Shown piece after piece: positions 25,698 to 33,964 of a stretch of 64,000 bases of DNA. A model generated the notes under the pieces. It was given only the letters and a program-made list of their open reading frames with translations. It searched no databases and had not been told where the DNA came from. The position numbers and the translations under genes are program-made. Each line of letters starts with the position of its first letter. Positions within the stretch are counted from its first letter, which is position 1. Source of the DNA: Rhodospirillales bacterium (GTDB lineage Bacteria; Pseudomonadota; Gammaproteobacteria; Nevskiales; Nevskiaceae). The DNA is taken from the NCBI GenBank assembly GCA_903970615.1, contig CAJCJH010000056.1, forward strand, positions 1 through 64,000. The letters run 5' to 3'.

Positions 25698-26753
25698 ATG
25701 TCCGCCAGCGTTTTTCTTCCGCCCGAATGGGCCGCGCAATCCGCAGTGATGTTGACCTGGCCGCGCCGCGACGGCGATTTCGCTAATCGCTTCGCGGCGG
25801 TCGAACATAATTTTTTTGCAATCGCCGCCGCCATCGCGCGTTTTGAAAACCTGCACGTGAACAGTGCCGACGACGCGCCGGGGCTGGCCGCGAAGCTGGT
25901 CGGCGCCGGTGTGCCGAAAGCGCGGCTGCGCGTTTTCCAGGTGCCGAACGACGATGTCTGGGCGCGCGATCACGGGCCGATCACCGTGCTGCGTGGCAGC
26001 GGCGGCGACACTCACGCAGTGCATCTGGATTTCTCCTTCAACGGCTGGGGGGGGAAATTCCCGGCCGCGCGCGACAACGAACTGACGCGCCGGCTGATCA
26101 CGTTGGGCGCCTGGGATGCACCGGTCGAGACCGTCGACTTCGTGCTCGAAGGCGGCGGCATCGAAGTGGATGGCACCGGCAGCCTGCTCACCACCGAACG
26201 CTGCCTGCTGGCGCCGACGCGCAATCCCAAACTGAACCGCGCAAACATCGAAGCGCTGCTGATGGAAAAGCTCGGCGTGCAGCGCGTGCTGTGGCTCAAG
26301 CACGGCGACCTTGCCGGCGACGATACGGATGGCCACATCGACACCCTCGCGCGTTTTTGCAACGCACACACGATCGCGTATCAAGCCTGCGAGGACAAGG
26401 ACGACCCGCACTACGCCGATCTCGCCGCGATGGCCGAAGAACTCAAAGCGCTGCGCACGCCCGGCGGCATGCCTTACGAACTGGTGCCGCTGCCGCTGCC
26501 GAAACCGATCATCGATGAAGACGGCAAACTGCTGCCCGCCGGCTATGCGAATTTCCTCATCATCAACGGCGCGGTGCTGGCGCCGGTTTACGGCGATGCG
26601 GCGGATGAAGTTGCGCTCGAACGTCTGCGCAGCTGCTTTCCAGATCGTGAAATCGTGCCGATCGATTGCCGCGCATTGATCCATCAATACGGCAGCCTGC
26701 ATTGCGTGACGATGCAGATTCCGGCGTCGAAAAACTTTACGGAAACCTTGTAG
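25698..26753 (+). CDS. aguA: Agmatine deiminase
   Basis: A 351-aa member of the peptidyl-arginine-deiminase-like family, converting agmatine to N-carbamoylputrescine plus ammonia. Signature blocks: LPPEWAAQSAVMLTWPRRDGDF, VWARDHGPITVL, DFSFNGWGGKFPAARDNEL, the acidic/His segment LEGGGIEVDGTGSLLTTE, KHGDLAGDDTDGHIDTLARF, and the C-terminal nucleophile in YGSLHCVTMQIP (C336). Length fits the family (about 350-370). It works with the downstream N-carbamoylputrescine amidase to make putrescine from arginine-derived agmatine. Confidence 0.95.
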   Translation: MSASVFLPPEWAAQSAVMLTWPRRDGDFANRFAAVEHNFFAIAAAIARFENLHVNSADDAPGLAAKLVGAGVPKARLRVFQVPNDDVWARDHGPITVLRGSGGDTHAVHLDFSFNGWGGKFPAARDNELTRRLITLGAWDAPVETVDFVLEGGGIEVDGTGSLLTTERCLLAPTRNPKLNRANIEALLMEKLGVQRVLWLKHGDLAGDDTDGHIDTLARFCNAHTIAYQACEDKDDPHYADLAAMAEELKALRTPGGMPYELVPLPLPKPIIDEDGKLLPAGYANFLIINGAVLAPVYGDAADEVALERLRSCFPDREIVPIDCRALIHQYGSLHCVTMQIPASKNFTETL

Positions 26754-26925
26754 AACCGTCGCAGAAATCTGGCGGAAATTTGGCGGACATTCCAAAGCCC
26801 TTCGGAGGCCTGCGTAAAGTCCCCGCATAAACTGCCGTATTTCTCCAGAAGTTTCTGCAAGCTTGTCAGTTCAGACTGTTCGACCCGCCGCTTGCATGCG
26901 GCGCCAAGGTCCGCACAATGGCGCC

Positions 26926-27183
26926 ATGTCAATGAATGAAATTTCCATTTACCTGCGCGAACTCAGCCGCGATCCCAAGCGCAACATGCCGGTGGCGATC
27001 GCGCTTGGGGCTGCGAAAGGCGCGCTGGTCGGCCTCGCCATCGGCAAGCTCACGCTGGCCACTGCTGCGGGAATGGCCGGTGGTGCTGTGGTCGGCGCGG
27101 CTTTGTCCTGGCGCAACAAAAAAGCTGGCCATGAAACTGCTGATGAAACAGCCGATAAAACCCCCGGGAGCGACGCCTCGTGA
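26926..27183 (+). CDS. Glycine-zipper membrane protein between aguA and aguB
   Basis: 85 aa from ATG 26926 (MSMNEISIYLREL); ATG 26932 is equally possible. After a short amphipathic start there is one hydrophobic, glycine/alanine-zippered segment (ALGAAKGALVGLAIGKLTLA, AAGMAGGAVVGAALSW), and then a hydrophilic Glu/Asp/Thr-rich tail. Its stop codon overlaps the GTG start of aguB, so the two are translationally coupled. Function unknown. Its insertion in the agmatine pathway suggests a polyamine-related membrane role, but this is inference only. Confidence 0.7.
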   Translation: MSMNEISIYLRELSRDPKRNMPVAIALGAAKGALVGLAIGKLTLATAAGMAGGAVVGAALSWRNKKAGHETADETADKTPGSDAS

Positions 27184-28109
27184 GCCGCATTTTGCGCGCT
27201 GGTATCGTGCAGCATGCCTGTACTGAGGATCGCACGGAGAATCTCGCGCGCTCCGAAGCCGGCATCCGCCTAGCCGCCGGCAAGGGCGCGAAGCTGCTGC
27301 TGCTGCAGGAACTGCACACCAGCGTTTATTTCTGTCAGTACGAATCCACCCGTCTGTTCGATCTCGCCGAAACGATTCCCGGTCCCTCCACAGAATTCTT
27401 CGGCGCGCTGGCGAAAGAGCTGGAGCTGGTGATCGTCTGCTCGCTGTTCGAGAAACGCGCGCCGGGGCTGTATCACAACACCGCCGTTGTGCTGGAACGC
27501 GACGGCAGCATCGCCGGCAAATATCGCAAGATGCACATTCCGGACGATCCGGGTTACTACGAAAAGTTTTACTTCACACCGGGCGATGCCGGCGTTGCGG
27601 GTACGCTTGGCGCAAGTACGGCACCGCCTGCCGGCTTCGTGCCGATTGTGACTTCGGTCGGCAAGCTCGGCGTGCTGGTGTGCTGGGATCAGTGGTATCC
27701 GGAAGCCGCGCGCCTGATGGCGCTGGCCGGCGCCGAGCTATTGCTGTATCCCACCGCGATTGGCGCGAATCCCGCCGATGCGACTGACGAACAGGAACGC
27801 CAGCGCGAAGCCTGGATCACCGTGCAGCGCGCGCATGCGGTTGCCAACGGATTGCCGGTGCTGGTGGCGAATCGCATCGGCTTCGAGCCGGACCCGACCT
27901 CGCAAACGCCGGGCGCGGAGTTCTGGGGTTCCAGCTTCGCCGCTGGCCCGCAAGGCGAATTCCTCGCGCAAGCGTCGCGCGACAAAGGCGAAGCGAGCAT
28001 CGTCGACATCGATCTCGAACGCTCCGAAAACGTGCGGCGCTGGTGGCCATTTCTGCGTGATCGGCGGATTGATGCTTATGGGGATTTGGTCAGGCGGTTT
28101 CGGGATTGA
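27180..28109 (+). CDS. aguB: N-carbamoylputrescine amidase
   Basis: A 309-aa nitrilase-superfamily enzyme hydrolysing N-carbamoylputrescine to putrescine, CO2 and ammonia. The catalytic triad is visible: E44 in LLLQELHTSVYF, K117 in GKYRKMHIPDD, and nucleophile C166 in LGVLVCWDQWYPEAAR. YYEKFYFTPGD and RAHAVANGLPVLVANR support the subfamily. The GTG start overlaps the stop of the glycine-zipper gene. With aguA it forms the two-step agmatine-to-putrescine route. Confidence 0.96.
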   Translation: MSRILRAGIVQHACTEDRTENLARSEAGIRLAAGKGAKLLLLQELHTSVYFCQYESTRLFDLAETIPGPSTEFFGALAKELELVIVCSLFEKRAPGLYHNTAVVLERDGSIAGKYRKMHIPDDPGYYEKFYFTPGDAGVAGTLGASTAPPAGFVPIVTSVGKLGVLVCWDQWYPEAARLMALAGAELLLYPTAIGANPADATDEQERQREAWITVQRAHAVANGLPVLVANRIGFEPDPTSQTPGAEFWGSSFAAGPQGEFLAQASRDKGEASIVDIDLERSENVRRWWPFLRDRRIDAYGDLVRRFRD

Positions 28110-28315
28110 AGAATGTCTGAGAAACCATTGAATGGGATAGCTCGTGACATCGCTCATCATGCAAACAGCGGCTTGAGTTTTTTATATCCTCACCTCTGGC
28201 AAGCCTGTAGTTCCACTGGCGTTCTCTATTCGCGGTGGAATCGTCTGTGAAAACGACTAGTGGAAAAGTGTTTGTCCAGTACGTGGCCTAAGTCGTCGTT
28301 CAAGCCGACATCGCA

Positions 28316-30895
28316 TCACCGGACATACTTTGACTTCACCTGCTCCGGCGAAAACTCATTCTCGGTGATATCGCTCAGATTGAATCGCGGTGCTGAGTCT
28401 TGCGCATCGAGCCGGTTGGCGAAGTAGCGACCATCCTTGAAGTCATAAGTAATCACCGGCGCGCAATTGCTGGCGGGCACGTCGTAGTAGGAAAGCAGAT
28501 GGCCTTCCTGAAAACGCCATAGATTTCCATCGTGATCATAGTTTTCCACCAGCACCACATTCCAGCTGTCTTCGTCGAGATAGAACACGCGCTTGCCGAA
28601 GCTGTGATGCATGCCGCCGCGTTCATTCGCTTCGATCACCCACACGCGATGCAGCTCGTAGCGCGTGCCCTGCTGATTGAAGTGATTCGGCGTGAGTAGC
28701 TGTGAATACGGGTATCTGCCGTCGTTGAGGCGATAGGCGTTGTACGGAATGTAGAGTTCGCGCTTGCCGCTGAGCTTCCACACATAGCGGTCGAACAGGC
28801 CGTTGTACATATCCAGCATGTCGAGAAAATACAGGCCGCCGGAACCAGGGAATGGTTGGTCATATCCGACCGGCGGCACGCGGAACATTTTCGGTATGCC
28901 TTGCGGAATCACCCAGATCGCGCGCGGGTCTTTCAGCGAATTCGCGGTTTCGTGAACCAGGGCTACAAAGTCGATGCCATTGGCACCGCGTCCGAACCAG
29001 GTGAGGTAATCCAGCAAAATATCGTGCTCGGCGATGTTGGCGGGATCGCGCACATTGCCGTAGCGATACAGCACGCGCTCGGTCTGTTTCAGCAGCTCCG
29101 GCGCGCCACTCGAATTGACGACCGCCTGCGTGGTTTGCGCCTGCATGGAATCGCCGCGATAGCGCAGCCGATGATTCCACATCGCTTCCACGCCGGTGTC
29201 TGGATGCGGAAACGGCACGCCGAGACGCGCATCGGCAATCGTATCCGCGCCGATCAATTTCGCCTTGCCGATGTTGGCCTGGCTGGCGTCGTAAATCGCC
29301 TGTGGATACGCCGCGCTGCGATGCGTGGCATAAACCGGCATCGTGTAGTCGGGAAATTTTTTCAGCAGCGCGCGATGCGCATCGGATAAATGCGCGGCGT
29401 ATTGCCCGGCATTGGCGGAGGTGATCGTGAACAGCGGCTGCTCGTTCGCAAACGGATCGGCGTAATGCCCGCCCGCATGAAAACCCGCCGGCCACTGGCT
29501 GCGCGTGAGGCCGCCCGTCCACGGCGGAATGCTGCCGTCCCGATTACCCGCCTGCTCCGCGCCGATCGGCGTGAAGCCGCCGCTGCCGGAAGCGGCGTTC
29601 GCCGCCACCGCACCGGGTTGCGCTGGTTCGCTTGCAGCATCCTGCACACTCGCCGGCTCGCCGAGCAAGCCTTGATCCAGACTTGGACTCGCCTCCTCGC
29701 GCGGCCGCTGGCTCGCCGCGGCTGCCAGCGCCTGCTCGCGCGCACGGCCGGATTGCAGATACTCGACCCACTGCGCGGCGAGCTTGGCATTCCCGGCAAT
29801 CGACTGTGCCTGCTGGAATGCGGCGACCGCGCCATCAACATCCGCCTGCTGGTATTTGGCAACGCCGAGCGCCATCAAGGCCGCGCCATTTTTGCCGCCG
29901 CTGGCAATGCCTTTTTCGAGCGCGATGCTGGCCTGCTTGTAGTCCTCACGATCCATATACAGCTGGCCGAGTTGCAGCCAGAGATCGGCGGATGGACTCG
30001 CCTTCAGTGCATCTTCCAGCGCCGGAATCGCCAGCGTGGATTCGCGTGCGTCGATCCACAACGCCGCCTGCGCGCGCAGATTCGCAGCACTGTGCGGCAC
30101 CTGCCCGCCTTCGAGCCAACCGTGCAGCAGGGACCCCGCCTGAAACGGCGCGCCGATCTGCGCAGTGAGCGTCACCAACTGCATGCGCTGCTCGGCGGAA
30201 TCCAGAAAGCCGAGCCGGCTGGCAACTTCCATCACCGCTTGCGCACGCTCGGTATCGCCGAGCTTTTCGTGCAGCGCTGCCAATCGCAGCCAGTCCTCGC
30301 GGGCCGTCGGCTGATCGCGCACCACGGTTTCGAGCACCTGCGCTGCTTCGCGCTCCTGACCATTGCCGATGTATGCCGCATATAGCCCGCGCCGCCAGCT
30401 GACATCCGCATTATGGGTGGCGGCCACACCGCGTTGCAGCGGCCCGACGGCATCTTTGTAACGCTGCAATTTCAGATACGCCGCACCGAGCGCGATCAAC
30501 TGTTCCGGCGGCAGATTCGGATTCGCGCGGTATTGCGGTTCGAGCCCGGCGATGACGGATTTGGGATCGCCACTTCCCATGCGCAACTCGCCGAGATCGG
30601 CCCGCATCTGCGCTTCCGCCGGGCCGGAAAGTCCATGCGTGGCGAGCGCCTGCTCCAGATATTTCGCCGCCGAATTGGAATCGCCTTTCCGCGCGGCAGC
30701 CGCGGCGAGATCGCGCAACAGCATGGATTTCGCGTAAGGGTCCGTCGTAGTTTGCAGCTGCTTCTGGATATCCTGCTGCTGCAACGGCGGCTGCTCGCTG
30801 GGCGCTGTGCGGACTTCGCTCTTGTATTGGTCAGCGTGGAGTTGAGAGTGAATTGTGGTGAGTGATGTCAAGACGATAAGGAGTGATTTTTTTAT
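28316..30895 (-). CDS. TPR (TtpA-like)-DUF1329 fusion protein of the TonB2 locus
   Basis: About 859 aa if read from the lysine-rich signal peptide at 30895. The codon there is ATA (ATA AAA AAA TCA), not ATG, with AGGAG only two bases before it. No ATG, GTG or TTG gives a proper signal peptide, so the start is unresolved. Residues 25-395 are TPR repeats ending KLAAQWVEYLQSGRAREQAL, like the TtpA protein that follows TonB2 systems. A Ser/Ala/Pro-rich linker leads to a DUF1329 domain (about 440-859) beginning FTPIGAEQAGNRDGSIPPWT, the usual mature start of DUF1329 proteins, and containing GHYADPF, HRLRYRGDS and VWVIEANER. Predicted periplasmic. DUF1329 members are envelope proteins of unknown biochemistry. 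Confidence 0.8.
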   Translation of the reverse strand: MKKSLLIVLTSLTTIHSQLHADQYKSEVRTAPSEQPPLQQQDIQKQLQTTTDPYAKSMLLRDLAAAAARKGDSNSAAKYLEQALATHGLSGPAEAQMRADLGELRMGSGDPKSVIAGLEPQYRANPNLPPEQLIALGAAYLKLQRYKDAVGPLQRGVAATHNADVSWRRGLYAAYIGNGQEREAAQVLETVVRDQPTAREDWLRLAALHEKLGDTERAQAVMEVASRLGFLDSAEQRMQLVTLTAQIGAPFQAGSLLHGWLEGGQVPHSAANLRAQAALWIDARESTLAIPALEDALKASPSADLWLQLGQLYMDREDYKQASIALEKGIASGGKNGAALMALGVAKYQQADVDGAVAAFQQAQSIAGNAKLAAQWVEYLQSGRAREQALAAAASQRPREEASPSLDQGLLGEPASVQDAASEPAQPGAVAANAASGSGGFTPIGAEQAGNRDGSIPPWTGGLTRSQWPAGFHAGGHYADPFANEQPLFTITSANAGQYAAHLSDAHRALLKKFPDYTMPVYATHRSAAYPQAIYDASQANIGKAKLIGADTIADARLGVPFPHPDTGVEAMWNHRLRYRGDSMQAQTTQAVVNSSGAPELLKQTERVLYRYGNVRDPANIAEHDILLDYLTWFGRGANGIDFVALVHETANSLKDPRAIWVIPQGIPKMFRVPPVGYDQPFPGSGGLYFLDMLDMYNGLFDRYVWKLSGKRELYIPYNAYRLNDGRYPYSQLLTPNHFNQQGTRYELHRVWVIEANERGGMHHSFGKRVFYLDEDSWNVVLVENYDHDGNLWRFQEGHLLSYYDVPASNCAPVITYDFKDGRYFANRLDAQDSAPRFNLSDITENEFSPEQVKSKYVR

Positions 30896-31084
30896 GACTC
30901 CTGATCTTTTGGATTTTTGCTTTTGGCGAGTAAGGATGAACGATTGGGTGGATACGAAGCGAGAGTTTTTTGTGCTTTCTGAAAGCTTGCTTTCATCCTT
31001 GATGAAGGTCTCACTTTCTTTTCTTGTGATTAATGAGCGCAAGGTGTAGCTGGAAAAGAGTGATGTCTTTTTAGATGCGGAGCG
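30896..31084. other. AT-rich upstream region of the TPR-DUF1329 gene
   Basis: About 190 bases, much lower in GC than the neighbourhood, with several A/T runs. They probably contain the promoter of the TPR-DUF1329 gene. The minus-strand frame remains open here but its codon use is unlike a protein of this genome. Together with the repeats, the whole 30896-31734 interval carries no convincing gene. Confidence 0.4.
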
Positions 31085-31262
31085 AACATCGGCTGCGTGT
31101 GCTGAGAGTTTTTGTTCCGCCCCTTCCGGGCGTCTTACTTTCTTTGCTTGTGCAAAGAACAGCAAGCAAAGAAAGCACACCCTCGGGATTGCGCCCGCTA
31201 CGCGGGAGCTCTGCGTTTCTCGCGCAGCCGGGGACGTGCCGACGGGACATCCTTGTCCCGGC
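31085..31262 (-). repeat. Structured intergenic repeat, copy A
   Basis: Read on the minus strand it opens with the hairpin GGGACA-AGGA-TGTCCC. It then has a CCCGC-GTA-GCGGG hairpin, a 13-bp stem (CTTTCTTTGCTTG at 31138-31150 against CAAGCAAAGAAAG at 31163-31175), and the motif GCCCGGAAGGGGCGGAAC. Copy B lies 200 bases away in the opposite orientation with the same order of elements. Confidence 0.65.
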
Positions 31263-31470
31263 ATCACTCGATCGTCATCCATGACGATCGCATCCCGTCT
31301 GCGCTGCGATACTCGGCACAATCCAGAGGGGACCAAGATCAAAAGCAAAGACAAAGGCGAAAAACAAAAGCTCTTTTGCTTTTGATTCACCCTCCCATCG
31401 AGTGCGCCGGGCATCGCAGCCCGCGACGAATAGGCCGCGCAGCGGTCGAGGCAGGAGCCGAAGCCTTTCA

Positions 31471-31655
31471 GCCGCGACAAGGATGTCGCGTCGGAAAGCT
31501 CGGCACGGGCGAGAAGCGCAGGGAGTCGTGAAGCACAGCTTTTCGTGCTTCAGGACGCAACGACGGGGGCACGCTTTCTTTCGCGAGTTTCTTGGACGTG
31601 CATCAAAGAAAATAACCCGCCCGGCAGGGTCGGAACCAAAGCTTTCAGCAAACGA
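31471..31655 (+). repeat. Structured intergenic repeat, copy B (inverted relative to copy A)
   Basis: It opens with the hairpin CGCGACA-AGGA-TGTCGCG, matching copy A with compensatory stem changes. It then has a hairpin AAGCAC...GTGCTT, a CTTTCTTT...AAAGAAA stem and the motif GCCCGGCAGGGTCGGAAC. The shared order shows one repeat family. The open frame across it (31275-31745 minus) is a by-product and not a gene. Confidence 0.65.
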
Positions 31656-31734
31656 TGGCGAGCTTCGCTTCGCATCTACCGCATGCAACAGCATGGGCAC
31701 GCTGCGCTTTGCCCACCCTACATTTTTAGTGTTC

Positions 31735-32193
31735 CTATGAATCATCGATCGAACAAACGATTAATTTTGTTGGTACACGCGAAATCTTAAAGCCGCCATA
31801 GTCGATTTCGGCAAGCCACGCGAGCCGAAGCGATCTCGCCTCGCCTCCACCGCTGGTTCGATCTATCCATTTACCAATTGCCCAAAGATGGCCTTCATAT
31901 CGGCGACGATCCCGATATCCACAAAGCATCTGATCCAATAGCGACTCGCCCGGATTTAAGGAATAGCGCAACTCTCGATTTACCCGCCTTTTATAGTCGA
32001 GCCAGATCATTTTTTGACCCAAACAAGTGACTTCATCAAAGCTGTGCTTATCAGATATCAAACCACTTGCTTCTATGGTGCAATTCAACGGGGCTTTAGC
32101 AGAATCGGTATCAACTCCAATGTAGTTGTGAGGAGAAGCTGACGCAATTACTGGAACTAGAAATAAACTCAAAGCGTGAAGTGATTGCTTCAT
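31735..32193 (-). CDS. Secreted hypothetical protein, AT-rich orphan
   Basis: A 152-aa protein from ATG 32193. Signal peptide HALSLFLVPVIASA-SP, then a domain with four cysteines (PLNCTIEAS, VTCLGQK, QMLCGYRD, IVCSIDD), suggesting two disulfides, and a basic stretch YKRRVNRELRYSL. Codon use is clearly more AT-rich than its neighbours, a sign of recent acquisition. It lies directly after the tonB gene of the TonB2 operon and before the inverted repeats. No family recognised. Confidence 0.68.
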   Translation of the reverse strand: MKQSLHALSLFLVPVIASASPHNYIGVDTDSAKAPLNCTIEASGLISDKHSFDEVTCLGQKMIWLDYKRRVNRELRYSLNPGESLLDQMLCGYRDRRRYEGHLWAIGKWIDRTSGGGEARSLRLAWLAEIDYGGFKISRVPTKLIVCSIDDS

Positions 32194-32200
32194 GATGCAG

Positions 32201-32971
32201 TTATCGATAGTTATAAGCACAATCCGCTGGATCCATCTCGACTCGTTGCTTGACTTCCCGTACCTGCTTCGCCGACTCATAAATCCAGTTCGAGACACTC
32301 TCGATCGCCGCTGTTTCATACACGCCGCGCGGCTGTGCATCGACGATCTTGACGTTCTGCACACGCCCGTTCGGCATCACCGAGAACACCACTTCCACCC
32401 AGCCCTTGATCTTCTGCTTGCAGGCCCAATCGGGCATTTGCGGGCGGGCAGTGGAAAGCGGCACCAGCGGCTTGCCGTTGAAGCCTTCGCCGCTGCCAAC
32501 GCCGGAACCATTGCCGCCATCTCCGCCGCCGGCAAAGCCGCCGAACGAACCGGAGCCGGCTAAGCCGGCGCCATTGCCGAGCGTCAACGCGGCACCGGCA
32601 TTGGCGATGTTGATATCGACCGTGGGCGCAGCGATAACGATGGCAGGCGCGCTGATGCTCGGCAGCGACGGCCGTGCCAGCGAAGGCGGCGCAGAAGGTG
32701 CGGGCAATGCCGCCTGTGCGGGCAAGCTTTGCGCTGGTTCCGGCGCGTCCTGATGCGGCTGCACGCGAACCATTTCGACGGCGGGCACGTCGTCTGCAGG
32801 CTTGCGTGAACCTTCCGGCGCGCGGATCAGCCAGCGCATCAGGATCAACAGCAGCGTAACGATGACGACGGCAACGAGTGGTGCCGCGAGCCAGCGCCAA
32901 GCCTCGGTGCTTGGCCGCGCGCGGGCCCGAGTTTTGGCGCGCGCATCGATTGCGACTTCGACGCGATTCAT
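32201..32971 (-). CDS. TonB2-type energy transducer
   Basis: A 256-aa TonB-like protein. An N-terminal membrane anchor (WLAAPLVAVVIVTLLLILMRW, about residues 30-50) is followed by a long Pro/Ala linker and then a glycine-rich stretch (SGSFGGFAGGGDGGNGSG, about 150-170), unlike the Pro-Lys linker of TonB1. The C-terminal TonB domain reads GWVEVVFSVMPNGRVQNVKI and TAAIESVSNWIYES. It delivers proton-motive energy to outer-membrane receptors. ATG 32971 overlaps the exbD stop, so translation is coupled. Confidence 0.88.
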   Translation of the reverse strand: MNRVEVAIDARAKTRARARPSTEAWRWLAAPLVAVVIVTLLLILMRWLIRAPEGSRKPADDVPAVEMVRVQPHQDAPEPAQSLPAQAALPAPSAPPSLARPSLPSISAPAIVIAAPTVDINIANAGAALTLGNGAGLAGSGSFGGFAGGGDGGNGSGVGSGEGFNGKPLVPLSTARPQMPDWACKQKIKGWVEVVFSVMPNGRVQNVKIVDAQPRGVYETAAIESVSNWIYESAKQVREVKQRVEMDPADCAYNYR

Positions 32972-32972
32972 T

Positions 32973-33407
32973 TCAAGGCGTGCCGGGCGCGCTGGTTTCA
33001 GCGCCAGCAGGCATTGCGGCGATGGCGACATCCTGCACGCCGGCGAGCCGCGCCTGATCCATCGCTTCGACGACCAGACCTGCATGCGCATCGCGGTCGG
33101 CCTGGATCACCACCGGCGCCTGCGGCTTCTGTGCGCGCAGGCGTTCGAGCGTGGTACGCAGCAGGCGGATATCGACATGCTGACGATCGACATAAATCTC
33201 GCCCGCCGCCGAAATCGCCACGAAGATGCTGGCGTTATCGACCTTGGTTGCGGTCTTCGCACTGGGCCGATGCACCTTGATGCCGGCTTCGCTGACGAAG
33301 GCAGCGCTGATGATGAAAAAGATCAGCAGGTTCAGGAAAAAATCCAGCATCGGCGCGAGATCGATATGCACGTCTTCGGGCTGTGCGGAGTGGCGGCGTA
33401 TTTTCAT
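32973..33407 (-). CDS. ExbD2 proton-channel subunit
   Basis: A 144-aa ExbD/TolR family protein. One N-terminal membrane helix holds the essential aspartate, D22 in DLAPMLDFFLNLLIFFIIS, followed by a periplasmic domain (IYVDRQHVDIRLLRTTLERL, APVVIQADRDAHAGLVVEAM). It forms the proton channel with the ExbB-type proteins encoded upstream. The ATG at 33407 overlaps the exbB2 stop and its own stop overlaps the tonB start. Confidence 0.92.
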   Translation of the reverse strand: MKIRRHSAQPEDVHIDLAPMLDFFLNLLIFFIISAAFVSEAGIKVHRPSAKTATKVDNASIFVAISAAGEIYVDRQHVDIRLLRTTLERLRAQKPQAPVVIQADRDAHAGLVVEAMDQARLAGVQDVAIAAMPAGAETSAPGTP

Positions 33408-33964
33408 GTCAGCGGCTCGCTGCGCAGCTGGTCCGGCAGGCGCTCGGAAAGCGTGTGGATTCGTGTGCTCAACTGCACGGAAAAATACAGGCCGTTGAGG
33501 CTGACGACGATGCCGGCGAGCGTGGAGATCATCGCGTGCGAAACGCCGTTGGCCATTGCGCGCACATCGCTCTGGCCCTGCGCAGTCATCGCGTCGAACA
33601 CTTCGAGCATGCCGGTGACGGTGCCCAGCAAACCGAGTAGCGGCGCCAGCGGAACGATCACGCGGATCAGCGGCAGGCTCCAGTTCATGCCGACTTTCAA
33701 TTCGGAAATGAGCTGCTCGCGGATGCGGCGCGCAGTCCACGAGCGGCGCTCGCGGCGTGCTTTCCATTCGGCTTTGCGTGCAGCGATTTCCTGCGGCAGC
33801 ACGCGCTTCAGATACCAGTAGCGTTCGATGATGAGCGTCCACAACACCAGTGCGGCGAGCACGATCCATTTCAGCACCCAGCCGCCGAGATGGAAGAATT
33901 CGCCGACCGAATCGAACGGCGCGCGCAGGCCGGCGTCCGCCACGTTCAACAGCTCAGCCCACAT
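33404..33964 (-). CDS. ExbB2 (MotA/TolQ/ExbB family)
   Basis: A 186-aa protein with three membrane helices: KWIVLAALVLWTLIIERYWY, VIVPLAPLLGLLGTVTGMLE and AMISTLAGIVVSLNGLYF, the latter two being the MotA_ExbB signature with TVTGM. It is the pentameric ring partner of ExbD. The start is ATG 33964 (MWAELL), overlapping the end of the DUF3450-TtpC gene by 11 bases. The second ExbB-like protein upstream makes this a TonB2-type (two-ExbB) system. Confidence 0.92.
   Translation of the reverse strand: MWAELLNVADAGLRAPFDSVGEFFHLGGWVLKWIVLAALVLWTLIIERYWYLKRVLPQEIAARKAEWKARRERRSWTARRIREQLISELKVGMNWSLPLIRVIVPLAPLLGLLGTVTGMLEVFDAMTAQGQSDVRAMANGVSHAMISTLAGIVVSLNGLYFSVQLSTRIHTLSERLPDQLRSEPLT

Noticed and set aside
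25644-26828. 394-aa minus-strand frame opposite aguA
   Set aside because: aguA carries a full set of catalytic motifs on the plus strand; the opposite frame is arginine/histidine-rich noise typical of antisense high-GC reading.
30896-31480. N-terminal extension of about 195 codons before the TPR-DUF1329 signal peptide
   Set aside because: It crosses the repeat and an AT-rich upstream region, has no domain, and would place a signal peptide in the middle of the protein.
31275-31745. 156-aa minus-strand frame
   Set aside because: It is formed by the intergenic repeat and its flanks; its content (Arg/Cys/Ala-rich) follows the hairpins rather than codon constraint.
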